Shown here: positions 7,974 through 15,689 of the stretch, one piece after another
How the letters are laid out: every line of letters begins with the position of its first letter
Numbering within the stretch: position 1 is the stretch's first letter
Assembly: GCA_015075185.1 (NCBI GenBank)
Contig: JABTUW010000002.1
Location: 744,001-808,000 of the forward strand
Length of the DNA: 64,000 nt
Direction: 5' to 3'
Source: Anaerolineales bacterium
Lineage (GTDB): Bacteria; Chloroflexota; Anaerolineae; 4572-78; J111
Position numbers and translations under genes: made by a program
Notes under the pieces: model-generated
What the model saw: only the letters and a program-made list of their open reading frames with translations
What the model was told of the DNA's origin: nothing
Databases searched by the model: none

Positions 7974-9428
7974 ATGACTCATATCACTATCATCGGCGGC
8001 GGGATGGCCGGATTGGCAACCGCCTATTATTTGCAAAAGAAAAGCCGCGAGAGCGGGATCAAGGTTGATTACACCCTCGTTGAAAGCGCCTCCCGCTTTG
8101 GTGGCAAAATTACCACCGACCAGGTGGATGATTTTGTCATCGAAGGCGGCCCCGACTCCTTTATTACCCAAAAGCCGTGGGGCACCCAACTGTGTCGGGA
8201 ACTGGGCCTGGCCGACCGCCTCATCCCGACCAACGACGAGCGCCGCAGCATCTTTGTCCTGAGCAAGGGCAAACTCGTCCCCTTTCCCGGCGGCTACCGC
8301 CTGACCGTGCCGACCGAGTTCGTCCCTTTTGCCCTTTCGCCGCTCATTTCACCGTTGGGCAAGCTGCGCATGGGGCTGGACCTGGTCATCCCTCCCCGCC
8401 GCGAGCAGAGTGATGAAAGCCTGGCCGCTTTCATTCGCCGCCGCCTGGGAGTCGAAGCCCTGGACAAAATCGCCGGGCCGGTGATGGCCGGTATCTACGT
8501 GGCCGACCCGGAACGGCTGAGCCTGCTCAGCACCTTCCCCATGTTTGCCGAAATGGAACAAAAATACGGCAGCTTAATCAGGGCAATGCAAGCCGCCAAA
8601 AAACACCACCCCTCACCCAACGGCGCTCGCCAAAATTCCGGCGGTCAATCCTTGGCGGCCGGCAGCCGGCCTCAGGCCATGTTCACCAGTCTTCGCGGCG
8701 GCATGCAAGAATTGGTGGAGGCGCTGCTGGCCCAGCTTCAAGGCGATTTACGCCTGGGCTGCCGGGTGGTTGGCCTGCGTTACCTGTCACCCGGTTTTGA
8801 AGTAACGTTTGATTCGGCCCACCAATCCTTAAAAACCGATGCCGTTGTTCTGGCCACGCCTGCCTACACGGCAGCAACCCTGGTCGAGTCCTTTGCGCCG
8901 CACCTGGCCGCGCTCCTGCAAAAAGTGCGTTACGTCTCCACCGCGACCATTTCGTTGGGTTATCGCCGGGCCGACCTCCCGGCCCAATCTGATCTTAACG
9001 GCTTTGGCTTTATGGTTCCTAAGAGCGAAAACCGCCAGATTCTGGCTTGCACCTGGTCCTCAACCAAGTTTAATCATCGCGCTTCGGCCGATGACGTCCT
9101 GCTGCGGCTGTTTGTCGGCGGCGATCAGCGGGAGCACCTGGTTGAGGATTGGGCGGACGAGGAGCTGCTGGCCCTGGCTCGGGCCGAAATTGGGGCGATC
9201 ATGGGCATCACCGCTCAGCCGGTCGTCAAGCGCATCTTCCGCTGGCCCAAAGGTAACCCGCAGTATGATGTCGGCCATCTCGACCGGGTAGCCGAAATGG
9301 AGCAGCTCGCAGCCATACTCCCCGGGCTGTACCTCACCGGCAGCGCCTTTCGCGGTATTGGTTTGCCCGATTGCATCAAAAGTGCTTGCACGACGGTTGA
9401 ACGTTTAATGTTGAACGTTAAACGTTGA
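7974..9428 (+). CDS. Protoporphyrinogen/coproporphyrinogen III oxidase, HemG/HemY type
   Basis: A 484-residue FAD enzyme that aromatises the porphyrinogen macrocycle with O2. The N-terminal dinucleotide motif is IIGGGMAGLATAYYL, followed by the ESASRFGGK stretch that binds the FAD ribose and VIEGGPDSFITQKPW. The C-terminus has the family's closing FAD contact (LPGLYLTGSAFRGIGLPDCI). A low-complexity insert around residues 203-222 (PSPNGARQNSGGQ) lies before SLRGGMQELVEAL. Length is normal for the oxygen-dependent HemY/PgoX/CgoX group. Whether the substrate is protoporphyrinogen or coproporphyrinogen cannot be told from sequence alone. It begins one base after the EamA gene stop. Confidence 0.93.
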   Translation: MTHITIIGGGMAGLATAYYLQKKSRESGIKVDYTLVESASRFGGKITTDQVDDFVIEGGPDSFITQKPWGTQLCRELGLADRLIPTNDERRSIFVLSKGKLVPFPGGYRLTVPTEFVPFALSPLISPLGKLRMGLDLVIPPRREQSDESLAAFIRRRLGVEALDKIAGPVMAGIYVADPERLSLLSTFPMFAEMEQKYGSLIRAMQAAKKHHPSPNGARQNSGGQSLAAGSRPQAMFTSLRGGMQELVEALLAQLQGDLRLGCRVVGLRYLSPGFEVTFDSAHQSLKTDAVVLATPAYTAATLVESFAPHLAALLQKVRYVSTATISLGYRRADLPAQSDLNGFGFMVPKSENRQILACTWSSTKFNHRASADDVLLRLFVGGDQREHLVEDWADEELLALARAEIGAIMGITAQPVVKRIFRWPKGNPQYDVGHLDRVAEMEQLAAILPGLYLTGSAFRGIGLPDCIKSACTTVERLMLNVKR

Positions 9429-9435
9429 ACAGTAC

Positions 9436-9464
9436 TTGACCTTCCATCTAACCTACAATAAAAT
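9436..9464 (+). promoter_or_regulatory. Candidate promoter of the FHA gene
   Basis: TTGACC (9436-9441), exactly 17 nt, TAAAAT (9459-9464). It begins 7 bases after the porphyrinogen-oxidase stop and points at the FHA start 32 bases downstream, so the FHA gene probably has its own transcript. Confidence 0.65.
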
Positions 9465-9495
9465 AGTTACATGCCCCGTATTTTTGGAGGATTAC

Positions 9496-10431
9496 ATGAT
9501 GTCTGCCGACGCCGATGTATTCTATTCAAGAAAGCCGTTTTTGTTGACGCTTAAAGGCATAGTGACGGTTCAATATCTGGACGGCCAGACACTGGAAGGT
9601 GAGATTGCGGCCCAGGACGATCTCAACATCTGGCTAAAAGTTGGCGACACGCCTTATCTGATCTCGCGCAATCAAATCAGGTACATCAAGGGGGCGCCGG
9701 GCCAGCCAATTGAATCTGAAACCGGCCAGGAAGCGCCACCGGCAGCACCCCCACCCTCCCTGCTCGACACCTCACCAGGAGCGCCTCAACCCGCCGAGGT
9801 TGAACCTGCTGTCCCTGCCGCTCACTTTGTCGAAGAAATTCAAATTCCCCCTGTTGAGGAAGATACGGGAGGGACGATTATCATCCCAACGGGGATAACC
9901 TCGGCTCCCTGGAGTGTTGAACAGACTGAAATCCACACGCCGGTGGAAGAGATTTCGGATGTCGGCACAACCCTGATTCTGGCCCCCGAAACCGAGACTC
10001 CTTCCGAATCGGAAGACGTCCACGCGGATACCCCTTCTGACAGCCTGGGTGAAACTGAACTGCTGCCCGCGTTGGAAGAGGATAGCGATGCCACCTTTGT
10101 CCTGCGCCAAAAGGATGCAGAGGAAATTTCAGCGCATTTGATTTGCACCACTGGCCCGCACGCAGGTGAGGTTTTAAAACTCAAGCCGGGCATCACCACC
10201 ATTGGCCGGGCTACCGATAATGCTCTGCCCCTATCCAAAGATAAGGAAGTTTCGCGCCGCCATGCGCTTATTGTTTATGAGGCCAACAATTTTGTTTTGC
10301 AGGATCAAAATAGCCTCAACGGTACCTTTGTCAATGACCAGTTGATCAAAGAGCCTCGCCCCCTTCAGGATGGCGACATCATCCTTATTGGCGTTTCGAC
10401 TTTAAAATTTCAAGAAAGCTCAAAAAAATAA
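9496..10431 (+). CDS. FHA-domain protein with Sm-like N-terminal segment
   Basis: 311 residues. The C-terminal 95 residues are a clear forkhead-associated domain: TTIGRATDN, VSRRHALIV and NSLNGTFVNDQ supply the Arg, Ser-Arg-x-His and Asn-Gly residues that bind phosphothreonine. Residues 10-65 (GIVTVQYLDGQTLEGEI and following strands) look like a short all-beta, Sm-like or SH3-like segment; this is inference. The middle is an acidic Pro/Thr/Glu linker with three similar patches (GTIIIPTG, TTLILAPE, ATFVLRQ) that could be kinase targets, as in GarA-type switches. GGAGG lies 5 nt before ATG 9496; a second ATG at 9499 is equally possible. No kinase is encoded nearby. Confidence 0.85.
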   Translation: MMSADADVFYSRKPFLLTLKGIVTVQYLDGQTLEGEIAAQDDLNIWLKVGDTPYLISRNQIRYIKGAPGQPIESETGQEAPPAAPPPSLLDTSPGAPQPAEVEPAVPAAHFVEEIQIPPVEEDTGGTIIIPTGITSAPWSVEQTEIHTPVEEISDVGTTLILAPETETPSESEDVHADTPSDSLGETELLPALEEDSDATFVLRQKDAEEISAHLICTTGPHAGEVLKLKPGITTIGRATDNALPLSKDKEVSRRHALIVYEANNFVLQDQNSLNGTFVNDQLIKEPRPLQDGDIILIGVSTLKFQESSKK

Positions 10432-11026
10432 CTGGCGGCGGCCTGTACAGACCACATAATCACTGCAATCTCCGTACTAATACGGAGAACGCCCTCATAG
10501 GTTTCGCCGGGAAAATATGGGTGCTATTATCGTTGCTAAACGTTGTGCCAGGCGTTACAGTAAGAACCGGCAAGATTGGGACTTATTACCCCATTGCCTT
10601 TGAGGTAAAGTTCGGTTAAACTGGTCACAGTTGTTGCCTAAATTATCATAGTTTAACGTTTACTTGTAACGTTAAACGAGTGCACTTTAACAGTTTTTAC
10701 CTGCGTTTCGGGTCGTTTGACGAAGCCGGAGAATGTAGAACGGAACGTTTCTACTTAACCCGTTTTACATATATCTCTCCGCTCGCACTTCGTGTTTAAC
10801 GCCCCCTGTGTTTGTATTCCTTCGACCGGATACAAAGCGCGCAGGGGGCGTTTTTCTTTTCTGGGAACCCGTCAAACAAGTACAAAACGTCAATCACCAC
10901 TAACAAGACAATATGAATATACACCCATCCAGCGCTAGAAGTCCTCCTACATTCTTGATAAAACTGTTAGACCAACCAGACTTTGCAGGAATATTGATCT
11001 TATTTAGAGAACTCAGGAGGATAGTT
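10432..11026 (+). other. 595-bp intergenic region with hairpins and a terminator
   Basis: No credible gene. Going downstream: a palindrome at 10470-10487 (ctccgta, 4-nt loop, tacggag); an imperfect stem between about 10570 and 10603; a perfect 10-bp hairpin at 10651-10677; a short hairpin near 10735-10754; then the strong terminator at 10800-10860. The terminator is 370 bp past the FHA stop, too far to be simply that gene's end. The stretch may encode a structured RNA or a long structured leader. I do not recognise it as a known RNA family. Confidence 0.5.
10800..10860 (+). terminator. Rho-independent terminator
   Basis: Outer stem cgccccctg (10800-10808) pairs with cagggggcg (10842-10850). 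Inner stem tttgtat (10811-10817) pairs with atacaaa (10830-10836). A tttttctttt tract follows (10851-10860). Confidence 0.9.
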
Positions 11027-12490
11027 ATGAAAAGGATACTCTTTATAAAGTGGCCCACACTGATTGTAGTTTTACTCTTACTCGCAGGGCTGTCATCGGG
11101 AATGGCCTACGCTGACGTAACCGGCAAAAACTTTGTTGGGACAATGTTCAGCTCCAATAACGGTAATGCTGAGGTAGTCCTTCCTTGTCCGTACACCTTT
11201 CCTTTTAGCGCAGCCGATACCGGCGCAGCTTTAATCTTACAAGATTCGGCCAGCGAGACGACCGTCTTCGCCTCAGCAATCACCCCTACCGCCACGATTG
11301 ACCTGGTGATGAACGGGCCGGCGGCTGTCGCGGCCGGCGAAACCTTCAGCGTAGAGGTTGTGGCCCAGAATGTGCCCGATCCCGGCCTATACGGGGTGCA
11401 GTTTGAAATCAACTTTATCCCGGCGCTGATTACGCTTAATAACCCGCAGCCCAACCCCGACTTATCCTTTGTGGTCCGCAACGAGGTTGACAATACCCTC
11501 GGCAAGCTTAGACTGGTCGCTAGCCGCCAGGGCAACGTGCCCGGCTTGACCGGCGATGTTACCCTGCTGACTTTTGACGCCACGGCAGGTAATATCCCTT
11601 GCTTGCCGACATTGACCTTCGCCAATGTAAAAATCGGGGACTCTCAAGCCCAACCTTTCAACGTAATCCCGCATAATTACACTATTTCCATCGGTCTCAC
11701 GCCGACGCCAACACCCATTACTCCAACTCCGGAAACCCCAACGGCTACGCCAGAGACCCCCACCGTAACCCCGGAAACGCCGACGGCCACCCCGGAAACG
11801 CCCACGGTCACACCGGAAACACCAACCGCAACACCGGAGACGCCCACGGCTACGCCTGAGACGCCGACGGCTACGCCGGAAACACCAACCGCAACACCGG
11901 AGACCCCCACGGCTACGCCCGAGACGCCGACCGCAACACCGGAGACGCCCACGGCTACCCCGGAAACGCCGACAGCCACACCGGAAACGCCGACCGCTAC
12001 GCCCGAGACGCCTACCCCCACCCCTGAGACGCCTACCCCCACTCCCACCACGGCCACCGTCTCCGGTCAGGTTATTCTCAGTGGTCAGGCTAACAGTGAT
12101 TGGTCCGGCGCTACCGTTCAACTGGATAACAGTGCTGTCTTTAGCGCCACGACCGACACCGGCGGCAATTTCAGCATTCTCGACGTGCCGGCAGGGACTT
12201 ACAGCACCCTGACCGCTGATGCTCCTGGCTACCTCCCGGCGGTCTGTAACGCTCCTACGATCACCGCACCGCTCACCACTATGGCGAGTATCGCTCTCCT
12301 CAGTGGCGATATCAATGACGACGGCATCGTGAATATCGAAGATGCTACGGCGGTCGGAGTCAGTTTCGGCGCAACCGGTTCTGGCCTGGCGGAAGACATC
12401 AACCGGGATGGTGAGGTGGACATCTTCGACATCATCCTGGTCAGTGTGAACTTTGGACAAGGATCGCAGACCTGGGTTTGTTTACCCTAG
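11027..12490 (+). CDS. Secreted cohesin-dockerin protein with Thr/Pro repeat linker (1)
   Basis: 487 residues from ATG 11027, which has AGGAGG 6 nt upstream; the frame opens earlier but that part has no ribosome site. Residues 1-29 are a signal peptide ending MAYA. Residues about 90-220 form a cohesin-type beta-sandwich (LVMNGPAAV..GETFSVEV, LYGVQFEINF, VTLLTFDATA). Then about 15 PETPTxT repeats, a carboxypeptidase-regulatory/CnaB-like fold (SGQVILSGQ to PAGTYSTLTADAPGY), and a C-terminal dockerin-like pair of calcium loops (GDINDDGIVNIEDA, EDINRDGEVDIFDI). In cellulosome systems cohesins bind dockerins on other proteins; carrying both suggests self-assembly or chaining outside the cell. The next gene repeats the same C-terminal architecture. 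Confidence 0.85.
   Translation: MKRILFIKWPTLIVVLLLLAGLSSGMAYADVTGKNFVGTMFSSNNGNAEVVLPCPYTFPFSAADTGAALILQDSASETTVFASAITPTATIDLVMNGPAAVAAGETFSVEVVAQNVPDPGLYGVQFEINFIPALITLNNPQPNPDLSFVVRNEVDNTLGKLRLVASRQGNVPGLTGDVTLLTFDATAGNIPCLPTLTFANVKIGDSQAQPFNVIPHNYTISIGLTPTPTPITPTPETPTATPETPTVTPETPTATPETPTVTPETPTATPETPTATPETPTATPETPTATPETPTATPETPTATPETPTATPETPTATPETPTATPETPTPTPETPTPTPTTATVSGQVILSGQANSDWSGATVQLDNSAVFSATTDTGGNFSILDVPAGTYSTLTADAPGYLPAVCNAPTITAPLTTMASIALLSGDINDDGIVNIEDATAVGVSFGATGSGLAEDINRDGEVDIFDIILVSVNFGQGSQTWVCLP
11725..12048 (+). repeat. 21-bp minisatellite coding for PETPTxT
   Basis: About 15 tandem 21-bp units inside the first cohesin gene, with synonymous variation at third positions. 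They encode an extended Thr/Pro linker likely to be glycosylated. Copy number is expected to vary between strains or to be misassembled. The minus strand is also open here, but only as a mirror of the repeat. Confidence 0.9.
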
Positions 12491-12517
12491 TCGCCTTCGC
12501 CCAATGAATTAAAGAAA

Positions 12518-12550
12518 AAGACCTCCTCACTTTTTCAGTGAGGAGGTCTT
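12518..12550. terminator. 14-bp hairpin between the two cohesin genes
   Basis: Arms 12518-12531 and 12537-12550 are perfect with a 5-nt loop. The flanking U-tract is on the minus-strand side (aaagaaaaag on the plus strand), so intrinsic termination would favour minus-strand transcripts. On the plus strand it is followed by aacaa and then the next ribosome site. The right arm contains aggaggt, so the hairpin hides a decoy Shine-Dalgarno sequence. Confidence 0.6.
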
Positions 12551-12576
12551 AACAACTCATATTCAGGAGGGCAGCA

Positions 12577-15468
12577 ATGGAAAGAATTTTTTCTAGGCAA
12601 AAATGGGCAGCAGCAGTTATAAGTCTGCTCTTGTTAGCGGGACTGTCATCTGGCCTGGTTTACGCGCAAGCAGGCCAGGGGACACTCACCGTCAACGCCT
12701 GCACCGACCAGAACGCTAATGGGGAGTGCAGTGATCCGGTAGATGGGCCAGCGCCCGCCGAGGTAGAAGCCTGTCTCAACGATGACACCAACTGCCAGCC
12801 GGTCCCGGCTACCTTCACTGGCCTGGCCCCGGCCACTTATACGGCTTTTCTCCGCTTCACCGGAGCCAGCCAGGGCTATTACCCCACCACCGGCCGCGTC
12901 TCTCTTGACTTAGCCGATGGCGCCCAGGAGACGATCACCCTCGGCGCCATCTACCCCATTCACCCCAAAGGCGTGGCGGTCCACGAACAACTGAACAAGG
13001 TTTACGTCGCCTTTCAGGGGCCTCTGGTCATCTCCGGCACCCAGCGTGTTAAGCCCCATCCCTTTGTCGCGGTGATTGACGGCGACACCGACGAAGTGCT
13101 CTACACCATCCCCGGCGGGCCGGACGGTGTGGTTGATCCCAGTCCGCACACGCCAAGCTCTGCGGGGATTGGCCGCGGTCCCTGGGGGGTGGCTGTCTCC
13201 GGCAACGGCCAATTTGTCTATGTTGGCTCTTTTGAAGATGGCCTGGTTACCTATATTGACCCCATCTCTGATACCACCATCACCAACCACTCTGCCGGTT
13301 CGAGTTTCATGCCCACATCGCCGATGGTCAACCCGGTCACGGGCCTGGTTCATTACCCTGACTACGAACAGGGCAACATGCTCATTCTCAGCACCGATCC
13401 GGGCAATCCCCAAGTCGCTTTACCCTTCATCGAAAATCCGCCTGCCGCCTTCAGTCCATTAGAGGTAGCCATTGCCAGCGTCCCAGGTAGTTACAACTTC
13501 GTTACCTTGCGTGATGCTATCCAGCCCAACCCCTTTAAGTTTGTGGGCCTACCGAGTGTCGCTCCCTTCAATCTCACCTTCCACGACATCAATTTGCCCG
13601 GCGGCGGCACCGGCACACCCCTGGCCATTGGGCTTTGGCAAGATACGGGTCAGAATCGTCTCTTCATGACCTATGCGGACGACACTCGCGATGATCCCAT
13701 CCCACCGATCTACGCTAATCCGGACAAACTGCTGTTTTACGATTTTGATCCAAGCAACCCTACCTCCGTCACTCTGGCCGGACAAACCGACTTAGGGCGC
13801 GACTATGCCGAGGTTGGGCTGGTTTACAATCCAGCCGCCAGCCACATGCTGGGAACCTATGCCGGTTTTGCCTATGACGATAGAGAGGGGGATATCGCTG
13901 CCTGCGACAGCCCTGAACGAGGGGGCATCTACCTGGCCGATTTCGACGGTAATGTGTCAGACGGCCCGCTCCCCAGCCTCGTCGTGGGCAACCCACCCCT
14001 GGTCAGCGGAAATCTGCAATGGAAAAATCCGTTTGAGATAGCCATCAACCCCAATAATGGCAAAGTCTACGTGACGGACCGCTGCTGGACTGAGTTTCCC
14101 GAAGGCGACCAGCCCGTCGGCGGGGCGGTCCTCGTTTTCCAGGACACTCCCTCCGAACCGACGCCCACCCCCACGATCACGCCGACAGTCACCGTTACAA
14201 CGACCCCCACCGTCACCACGACCCCTACGGTGACAGTCACCACTACACCGACGGTGACAACCACGCCTACAGTCACGACTACGCCCACCGTCACTACGAC
14301 TCCGACGGTGACAACCACACCTACAGCCACCCCCACCCCAACGCCTGCGGTAACGATTACACCGCAGCCGGGTCAAATTAATCTGATAATGGATGGTCCT
14401 GCGGCAGTGGGGACAGGCGAAACCTTCAGCGTGGAGGTAGTGGCCCAGAACGTGCCTAATCCCGGCCTGTTTGGGGCGCAGTTTGAAATCAACTTCGACC
14501 CGGCGTTGATGTCACTCAGCAACCTTCAGCCCCATCCCGACCTGTCTTTTGTGGTCAGGAACGAGGTTGATAATACGCTCGGCAAACTCAGGCTGGTCGC
14601 CAGCCGCCAGGGTAACGTGCCCGGCTTGAGCGGCGATGTTGTCCTGCTGACCTTTGAAGCGACGGCGGCTAACACACCGGGGATCGCCACTTTGACCTTT
14701 GAAAATGAGAAAATTGGCAACCCCCAGGCCCAAGCCTTCACCATCGTCAGCCAGAACTACACCGTCACGATTGGGGGGACTCCGACACCGACCCCGGTAA
14801 CGCCCACAGCGACGCCGGAGACACCGACGGTAACGCCGGAAACCCCAACGGTGACACCTGGGACACCAACAGCCACACCTGAAACCCCAACTTCAACGCC
14901 TGAGACGCCAACAACGACGCCGGAAACACCCACCGTGACCCCGGAAACCCCAACGGTGACACCTGGGACACCAACAGCCACACCTGAAACTCCCACCCCA
15001 ACCCCGGAAACGCCAACTCCATCACCCACTACCGCCGCTGTTTCCGGCCAGGTAGCCCTGGAAGCGCGGGTGAGCGGCAATTGGGCCGGAGCGATTGTCA
15101 CTGTGAACGACAGCAGCCAAAGCGATACGACGGATGCGAACGGCAATTTCTCTATCGCCGACGTCACCGCTGGTGGGCACAGTTCCATCACCGCCGACGC
15201 GCCGGGCTTCCTGCCGGCAGTTTGTACGGCCCCTCTGGTAACCGCGCCGGAAACAATCCTGGCCCCAGTCAGTCTATTGAATGGTGATCTCAACGACGAC
15301 GGGACCATCAATATCACCGACGCCACCACGGTAGGGGTTAGTTTTGGCCTGACCGGCCCAGGTCTGCCGGCCGACCTCAACCAGGACGGTTTGGTTGACA
15401 TTCTCGATATCATCATCGTCAGCCGGAACTTTGGGCAGAGCACGCAAGTTTGGACTTGTCTGCCTTAA
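12577..15468 (+). CDS. Secreted beta-propeller / cohesin / dockerin protein (2)
   Basis: 963 residues; ATG 12577 with AGGAGG 6 nt upstream. A signal peptide ends near VYAQA. Residues about 35-110 form an SdrD-like beta domain (TLTVNACTDQNANGEC). Residues 115-520 contain YVTN/NHL-type propeller strands (PKGVAVHEQLNKVYVAF, PWGVAVSGNGQFVYVGSF, NGKVYVTDR). A TPTVTTT linker leads to a cohesin domain nearly identical to that of the upstream gene (GETFSVEVVAQNVP, LVASRQGNVPGL), then a second PETPT linker, a CnaB-like domain and a dockerin-like pair (GDLNDDGTINITDA, ADLNQDGLVDILDI). Probably a duplicated C-terminal cassette joined to a new N-terminal recognition module. Extracellular, role in binding or assembly inferred. 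Confidence 0.85.
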   Translation: MERIFSRQKWAAAVISLLLLAGLSSGLVYAQAGQGTLTVNACTDQNANGECSDPVDGPAPAEVEACLNDDTNCQPVPATFTGLAPATYTAFLRFTGASQGYYPTTGRVSLDLADGAQETITLGAIYPIHPKGVAVHEQLNKVYVAFQGPLVISGTQRVKPHPFVAVIDGDTDEVLYTIPGGPDGVVDPSPHTPSSAGIGRGPWGVAVSGNGQFVYVGSFEDGLVTYIDPISDTTITNHSAGSSFMPTSPMVNPVTGLVHYPDYEQGNMLILSTDPGNPQVALPFIENPPAAFSPLEVAIASVPGSYNFVTLRDAIQPNPFKFVGLPSVAPFNLTFHDINLPGGGTGTPLAIGLWQDTGQNRLFMTYADDTRDDPIPPIYANPDKLLFYDFDPSNPTSVTLAGQTDLGRDYAEVGLVYNPAASHMLGTYAGFAYDDREGDIAACDSPERGGIYLADFDGNVSDGPLPSLVVGNPPLVSGNLQWKNPFEIAINPNNGKVYVTDRCWTEFPEGDQPVGGAVLVFQDTPSEPTPTPTITPTVTVTTTPTVTTTPTVTVTTTPTVTTTPTVTTTPTVTTTPTVTTTPTATPTPTPAVTITPQPGQINLIMDGPAAVGTGETFSVEVVAQNVPNPGLFGAQFEINFDPALMSLSNLQPHPDLSFVVRNEVDNTLGKLRLVASRQGNVPGLSGDVVLLTFEATAANTPGIATLTFENEKIGNPQAQAFTIVSQNYTVTIGGTPTPTPVTPTATPETPTVTPETPTVTPGTPTATPETPTSTPETPTTTPETPTVTPETPTVTPGTPTATPETPTPTPETPTPSPTTAAVSGQVALEARVSGNWAGAIVTVNDSSQSDTTDANGNFSIADVTAGGHSSITADAPGFLPAVCTAPLVTAPETILAPVSLLNGDLNDDGTINITDATTVGVSFGLTGPGLPADLNQDGLVDILDIIIVSRNFGQSTQVWTCLP

Positions 15469-15497
15469 CCTCTCACCAGCCCCGCTAAATTAAACGA

Positions 15498-15533
15498 AAT
15501 ACCTCGGCGCATCCTTAGCGCCGGGGTATTTTT
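15498..15533 (+). terminator. Rho-independent terminator after the cohesin pair
   Basis: A 13-bp stem (15498-15510 with 15518-15530, one G-U pair), 7-nt loop, then ttttt. It ends the cohesin transcript. Confidence 0.9.
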
Positions 15534-15689
15534 GTTCCGCACTTTACATAATTGACTTGTTCCCAATTTTATGGTAAGCTGTAGGGAGTGGATTGTGTTT
15601 GAGGATGGCTTTGCCTGTCCTGCCTTTTTGTTTTGCCTCGCTCCTGCGCCGTTTTGCCTCGCCGCCCTCTATAGCTTTGGAGGTTTGAT

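Noticed and set aside
11725..12048. Tandem repeats that could be taken for a CRISPR array
   Set aside because: The unit is 21 bp with no spacers and codes in frame for PETPTxT; it is a protein linker.
11677..12057. Long minus-strand open frame with GVSGVAVGV repeats
   Set aside because: It is the mirror of the PETPT repeat; no ribosome site and no homology that I recognise.
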